Shown here piece by piece: positions 60,116 to 64,000 of a stretch of DNA of 64,000 nt (position 1 is the first letter of the stretch; each line of letters opens with the position of its first letter). The stretch is from contig WPIO01000040.1 of the NCBI GenBank assembly GCA_009760855.2, forward strand, positions 2,006,001 to 2,070,000, given 5' to 3'. The translations under genes and the position numbers were made by a program. The notes under the pieces were generated by a model. It worked only from the letters and a program-made list of their open reading frames with translations. It did no database searches and was not told the DNA's origin. This stretch comes from Cristatella mucedo (lineage: Eukaryota > Bryozoa > Phylactolaemata > Cristatellidae).

Positions 60116-62975
60116 TCAAATAAAAATGACGTCCGGCTTGGGCAAGGTGGCTGCCGTCGTCGTTCTGTACCGCTCCGCTCCGCTCACGCCGTTGACAGCG
60201 GGCGACGGAGGGAGCGCCGGGGCGAGCGGCGCGCGGCGCGCCTCGCTCTTTAGCAGCGCGCCGCGAAGCGCGAGCGCGCAGCGCTCCATCACGTGCTCGA
60301 ACCAGCTGCTCGGCACGTCGGTGCCGCTGCGCAGGAGCGCGTACTGGCAGAAGCACATGCCGCACTTCCGGTGCTGGCGCTCGTCCGTCGGCGGCAGCGC
60401 CTTCGTCGTCAGGTCGTCGAAGTAGTCCCACTCGTACTTTTTGCGCAACGTGTTCACCCGCTTCTGGAACGCGCGCGCGCGCGTGCGGCGGAGCGATTCG
60501 TGCTGGCGAAACAGCGAGCGCTCGCCGGAGCTGCGCGGTGTGTGGGGCCCACGCGCGCCTCCCGTTTCAGGTAAAACTTGTAACGAAGTTCAGGTAAAAT
60601 ATATATAAATATATATATTGAACGAATAATATATGCATCGACATCTTGACTCCGTACACTTAAAAGAAATCGACTACCAGCCAGTACGTGCACGAACGTC
60701 GAACCAGCCAGTACGTGCACGCAAGTACGCGGGCTTCTGACGTAATTGTTAATCCAATACGTGCGAACGGACGCGGGCCCTTATTCCTGCACTGGATTGA
60801 ACATTAACTCGGTCGCTACCGTTCGCGCGAATTTTGCCAGCCGGTGGACATTTTGCGGTAAACAGGGAGGCGGGGCGGGAGCGGGGAATGGGGTGGGGTG
60901 GGTTGGGTCTACAGGATGGGGGTGAGCGTCACATGATCGCCGATCCCCCCTCTCACCAGTATCTTGTCCATCTTGATGGTGGGGATGTCGCAGCAGTCCA
61001 CGTAGCCGCCCGGGCTGCACAGGTCGCCGCGGGACAGGCCGCCGGTACCGCCGCCACGGTGCCGCTGGCTCTCGATGGTGACCACATTGACGTCGGTGGT
61101 GGCGCTGCTGCTGTTGCACGTGCTGTCACCGCTGGCGCCGTTCTTCATGTTGTCGTACACGAAGTAATAGAGCGTTTGCTGAAAACCGAGCGAGGCGCGT
61201 GCTGGGAACCGTCGGACAACGATCGACAAAGGTCGAATTGATCGTCGTCATCCCAATGATCATTGATCGTTGATCAATGATCATTATGCTCGGCGATCGG
61301 TTGATCGCCGAGCATAATGATCGTTGATCAACCGATCATTATGCTCGGCGATCGGTTGATCGCCGAGCATAATGATCGTTGATCAACCGATCGTTGATCA
61401 ACCGATCGCCGAGCATCGCCGGGATCGTGGCGCCGGAGAGCGTTGCGCGCGGCCGCCGCCGAAGCGTGGCTTTCTCGGTCTCGCTCGGAAGGTGAAATCG
61501 GGAAAACAAAAGATTCACAGCGCCAGCGGGCGCGATGAACGCGCGGGCGACTAAATCGCTAAAGAAACGGCACGAATAGGGCCGCGCGTGCGGCTTCCGG
61601 CGGGGGCCGCACCTGGCACTCCTCGAAGTCGTAGTAGATAAAGTAGAGTCTGAGGGCTCCAGCGCATCGCCAGAACGACCGGCGACAGTGCAGCACCAGG
61701 CGCGTCTCGCGGAAACGCTTGTTGAACTCCTCCACTTTCGCGCGAAACTTGAGATATTTCTGCAGCGGCGCGCGCGCGCGTCGCGTCCGCGTCGGAGAAT
61801 GGCCATGCGGGAGATTTCTTCCGAGGGGTCGCAGCAATGGGCACGCGTCCTTGCGCATTTTATCCTCGTGGCGGCGGCGGCGCGCGGCCGCAGCGGCGTG
61901 CCGCCGCTCGTCCCTCACCTTGTCAGAGACGCGCACCAGCGCGGCCAGCGACACCAGAGACACCGCGGCCGGCGTCGCGATGATTATTAGCAAGAAGCTC
62001 CAGAAGTAGACGGCGCCGAGGTCCTCGTGCGGCGCCCGGCTGCGCTTCGCCGCGCCGACCGTCAAGAACCACAGCGCTAAAATGCGCCAAAGTGCGCCAA
62101 AACGTGCCGCGCGCGACGGCTTCTCGCGCCCCGCTCGCTCGCGCCTTTCTGTACGGCGGGCGAGAGCGCGCGCGCGGCGCGCCAAGGCCGACCGCTCGCG
62201 CTTTCCCAATAGTAATTTCCTCATACTAATAATTTCCTCATAATAATAATTTCCTCAATAGTAATTTCACGCATCATCCGCCTTCGCATCATCGTCCTGC
62301 GACTTTGAAAAGCCGCCGGCACCCGGCGGAGTGCTATTTTGCTGGAGAGCCCGGCCGCGACAGAGCACTCCGCGTGCGTCGGCACTTACGGATCGCGACG
62401 GCCGCCATGATGAGTATTATGCACAAGTAGAGGCGCGGGAGGGAGCAGTAGACGGACTTGTGGAAGAACTTGACTGACGTTGCGTCGCGCAAGGCCGCGA
62501 GTACCTCTTCGTATTCGTCTCGACGCACCTGCAGTAGCGCGTAGGAAGGAAGCGGTGCGGCTCGCCGGCGGAGTCTCCGCTAGGCGGCGTCTACACTAGG
62601 TGGCGTCTGAGCTAGGCGGCGTCTACACTAGGTGGCGTCTACGCTAGGTGGCGTCTACGCTAGTCGGCGTCTACGCTAGTCGGCGTCTACGCTAGTCGGC
62701 GTCTACGCTAGTCGGCGTCTACGCTAGTCGGCGTCTACGCTAGTCGGCGTCTACGCTAGTCGGCATCTGCGGCCGCGTTATCTTCGGCGGCGCCTGCTGG
62801 GCGGGCGTCGGCGTATGCCTAGCACCGCGAGCGCGCAGTCGCTGGCCTGGCCGCCGCGGCGTGTGATCTGACAGACGTGGTACTCGCGCGGCAGTTCGCC
62901 ACACCTAACCTCCGCGGCGAGGCGCAGCGTGACGGCGGCCTGTCACCATATGCAGGGTCTCGCTTGTACGCCGGC

Positions 62976-63067
<92 letters not shown>

Positions 63068-63136
63068 GTCTCTCTCTGTCTCTTTCTGTCTCTTTCTGTC
63101 TCTCTCTGTCTCTCTCTCTCCCTGTCTCTCTCTCTG

Positions 63137-63219
<83 letters not shown>

Positions 63220-63934
63220 GTCTCTCTCTGTCTCTCTGTCTCTCTCTCTCTCTCTCGACGGCATTGGCGCCGCGCCACCTTGCTCGTGCGTGGCAGACGC
63301 GCGCGCGAGCGAGTCACCGAGCGAGGCTGCGGCGGATGTGGCGCTCGGTTAAGGATGTCCAGTGGCGATGTCACCGGCGGACATCCAGAGACGGCGGCTT
63401 GCGCGCTCGCGGCAATTGTGACAAACGGCGTCGACGTTGGCGCCGAGGGAAAAGGCGAGTTTCACGGTCGTGGGAAAACGCGAGCGCCGGCTCGCTGTCC
63501 GCGAAATCGGTTCCCAAGTCGGGGGCCGATGGCTGCTGCTACTGCTGCTCGCGACCGCTGCGTGGCTAAAGGCGGCGCTAGCAGGCGCTGCCGCCATCTC
63601 GCGATATCTCGCCATTTCGCGATAGCCGCTCCTCGGCGCTGGCTACCCGCGGATGGCCGTTGCGCCGCCGCGCGGAGCGGCGTGCCGATACGTACCATAA
63701 GGCCCCGCTGCTGCAGCTTGGGCGGTACGATGACAGTGCGAGGTGGTGCCGCGGCCTCCGCGGCGGCGGCGGGGCAGAGGTCGCGGTACGCGTCGAGGCA
63801 GCAGCGGTCGTCCTGGGCGACGCTGCTGCTGCTGCGGCGGCTGCCGCTGCTCAGTGCGTCCAGTGCGTCAGGGCGGCCATGCCGCCTTCGGCCGCCCGAG
63901 GTGATCTTCGAGACGATGCTGCCATTTTGATATA
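60116..63934 (-). CDS. TMEM268-like (DUF4481) membrane protein, 5' end beyond window
   Basis: Minus-strand exons in transcript order: 63696-63934, 62390-62528, 61613-62076, 60957-61178, 60116-60502. All are bounded by GT-AG with consistent phases, and the first begins at an acceptor, so earlier exons lie outside the window. Matches to vertebrate TMEM268, from memory of the family: YQNGSIVSKI near the N-terminus, KLQQRGLM spliced to VRRDEYEEVLAAL, two closely spaced membrane segments (LYLCIILIMAAVAIPLWFL and VYFWSFLLIIIATPAAVSLV), then ALRLYFIYYDFEECQQTLYY (family: VYFDLE-C-QFL), and a C-terminal block YEWDYFDDLTTKALPP followed by CGMCFCQY. The predicted product is a two-pass hairpin membrane protein; its function is poorly known. 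The last junction (60957 to 60502) is the least certain: read-through would end at a stop at 60909-60911 and lose the conserved C-terminal block. Confidence 0.8.
60119..60124 (+). terminator. Poly(A) signal of the dual alpha-crystallin gene
   Basis: AATAAA, about 400 bases after the stop at 59718. It is directly next to the stop codon (60116-60118) of the convergent TMEM268-like gene. Confidence 0.6.
61269..61378. repeat. Two tandem perfect hairpins in a TMEM268-like intron
   Basis: Hairpin 1: arms 61281-61298 and 61303-61320 (18 bp, perfect) around a GGTT loop, extendable to about 30 bp (61269-61332) with one mismatch. Hairpin 2: arms 61333-61353 and 61358-61378 (21 bp, perfect) with the same GGTT loop. 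The core is ATTATGCTCGGCGATC and its complement. The flanks carry further TGATCAACGATC permutations. Confidence 0.9.
62575..62768. repeat. 16-bp minisatellite in a TMEM268-like intron
   Basis: About 12 units of CTAGTCGGCGTCTACG. The first units carry CTAGGTGG instead of CTAGTCGG, giving a sharp variant boundary within the array. Confidence 0.85.
62978..63257. repeat. (CT)n with TGTCT interruptions in a TMEM268-like intron
   Basis: About 280 bases within the intron between 62529 and 63695. Confidence 0.95.
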
Positions 63935-64000
63935 CTGGCAAAAATAACAGAACGGCGGAGCAGTCGTTAAAGAAACACGCTGTCGGTAAAAACGTTCGCT

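Noticed and set aside
60909-60956. Read-through end of the TMEM268-like gene at the stop 60909-60911
   Set aside because: The donor at 60956 joins in phase to 60502 and restores the family's conserved C-terminal block; kept only as an alternative isoform.
61261-61380. A CRISPR array in the repeated palindromes at 61.3 kb
   Set aside because: Only two units, no unique spacers, and a eukaryotic intron context.
62780-62905. Extra TMEM268-like exon reading LPREYHVCQITRRGG
   Set aside because: Its frame does not fit the phase-0 neighbours, and direct joining of 63696 to 62528 reproduces the family alignment.

Overview
Eukaryotic nuclear DNA, almost certainly from an invertebrate animal. The evidence is GT-AG introns with conserved phases, metazoan gene families (LARP1 with a DM15 region, a TMEM268-like membrane protein, a small heat-shock protein, secreted ShKT-domain proteins), tRNA-derived SINEs, CR1/L2-like LINE remnants and very dense CT, CA and TA microsatellites. 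Phylum cannot be settled from this window; a marine invertebrate is my inference from the style of the repeats. GC content is strongly patchy: gene-bearing blocks are GC-rich, repeat-bearing blocks are AT-richer.

Layout. 1-3.7 kb: no clear gene; one SINE copy and one arm of a 124-bp direct repeat. 3.7-11.9 kb: a tandem pair of paralogous five-exon minus-strand genes for small secreted ShKT-type proteins (A at 3957-5599, B at 10005-11447). Both have the same intron phases, similar TATA regions and poly(A) signals. 12-24 kb: microsatellites, SINEs, LINE tails and one weak candidate exon pair on the minus strand (16.6-17.1 kb). 24.7-36.2 kb: a complete 19-exon plus-strand LARP1 gene of 1108 codons, reconstructed with every splice phase consistent. 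36-54 kb: a transposon graveyard holding two LINE families, two SINE families and a degenerate 2.5-kb hAT-like DNA element. 54-56.3 kb: mostly featureless. 56.3-60.1 kb: an apparently intronless plus-strand gene with two tandem alpha-crystallin domains followed by a roughly 790-residue low-complexity tail. 60.1-64 kb: a minus-strand TMEM268-like (DUF4481) gene whose 5' end lies beyond the window. Its 3' end runs convergently into the alpha-crystallin gene.

There is no operon logic here. The genes are independent: translational control (LARP1), proteostasis or stress (dual alpha-crystallin protein), secretion (ShKT pair) and an uncharacterised membrane protein. The most unusual items are the very large dual alpha-crystallin protein with its disordered tail, the diverged ShKT paralogue pair with a shared promoter block, the convergent 3' overlap at 60 kb, the perfect long hairpins inside a TMEM268-like intron, and the SINE/LINE families that share one 3' tail.
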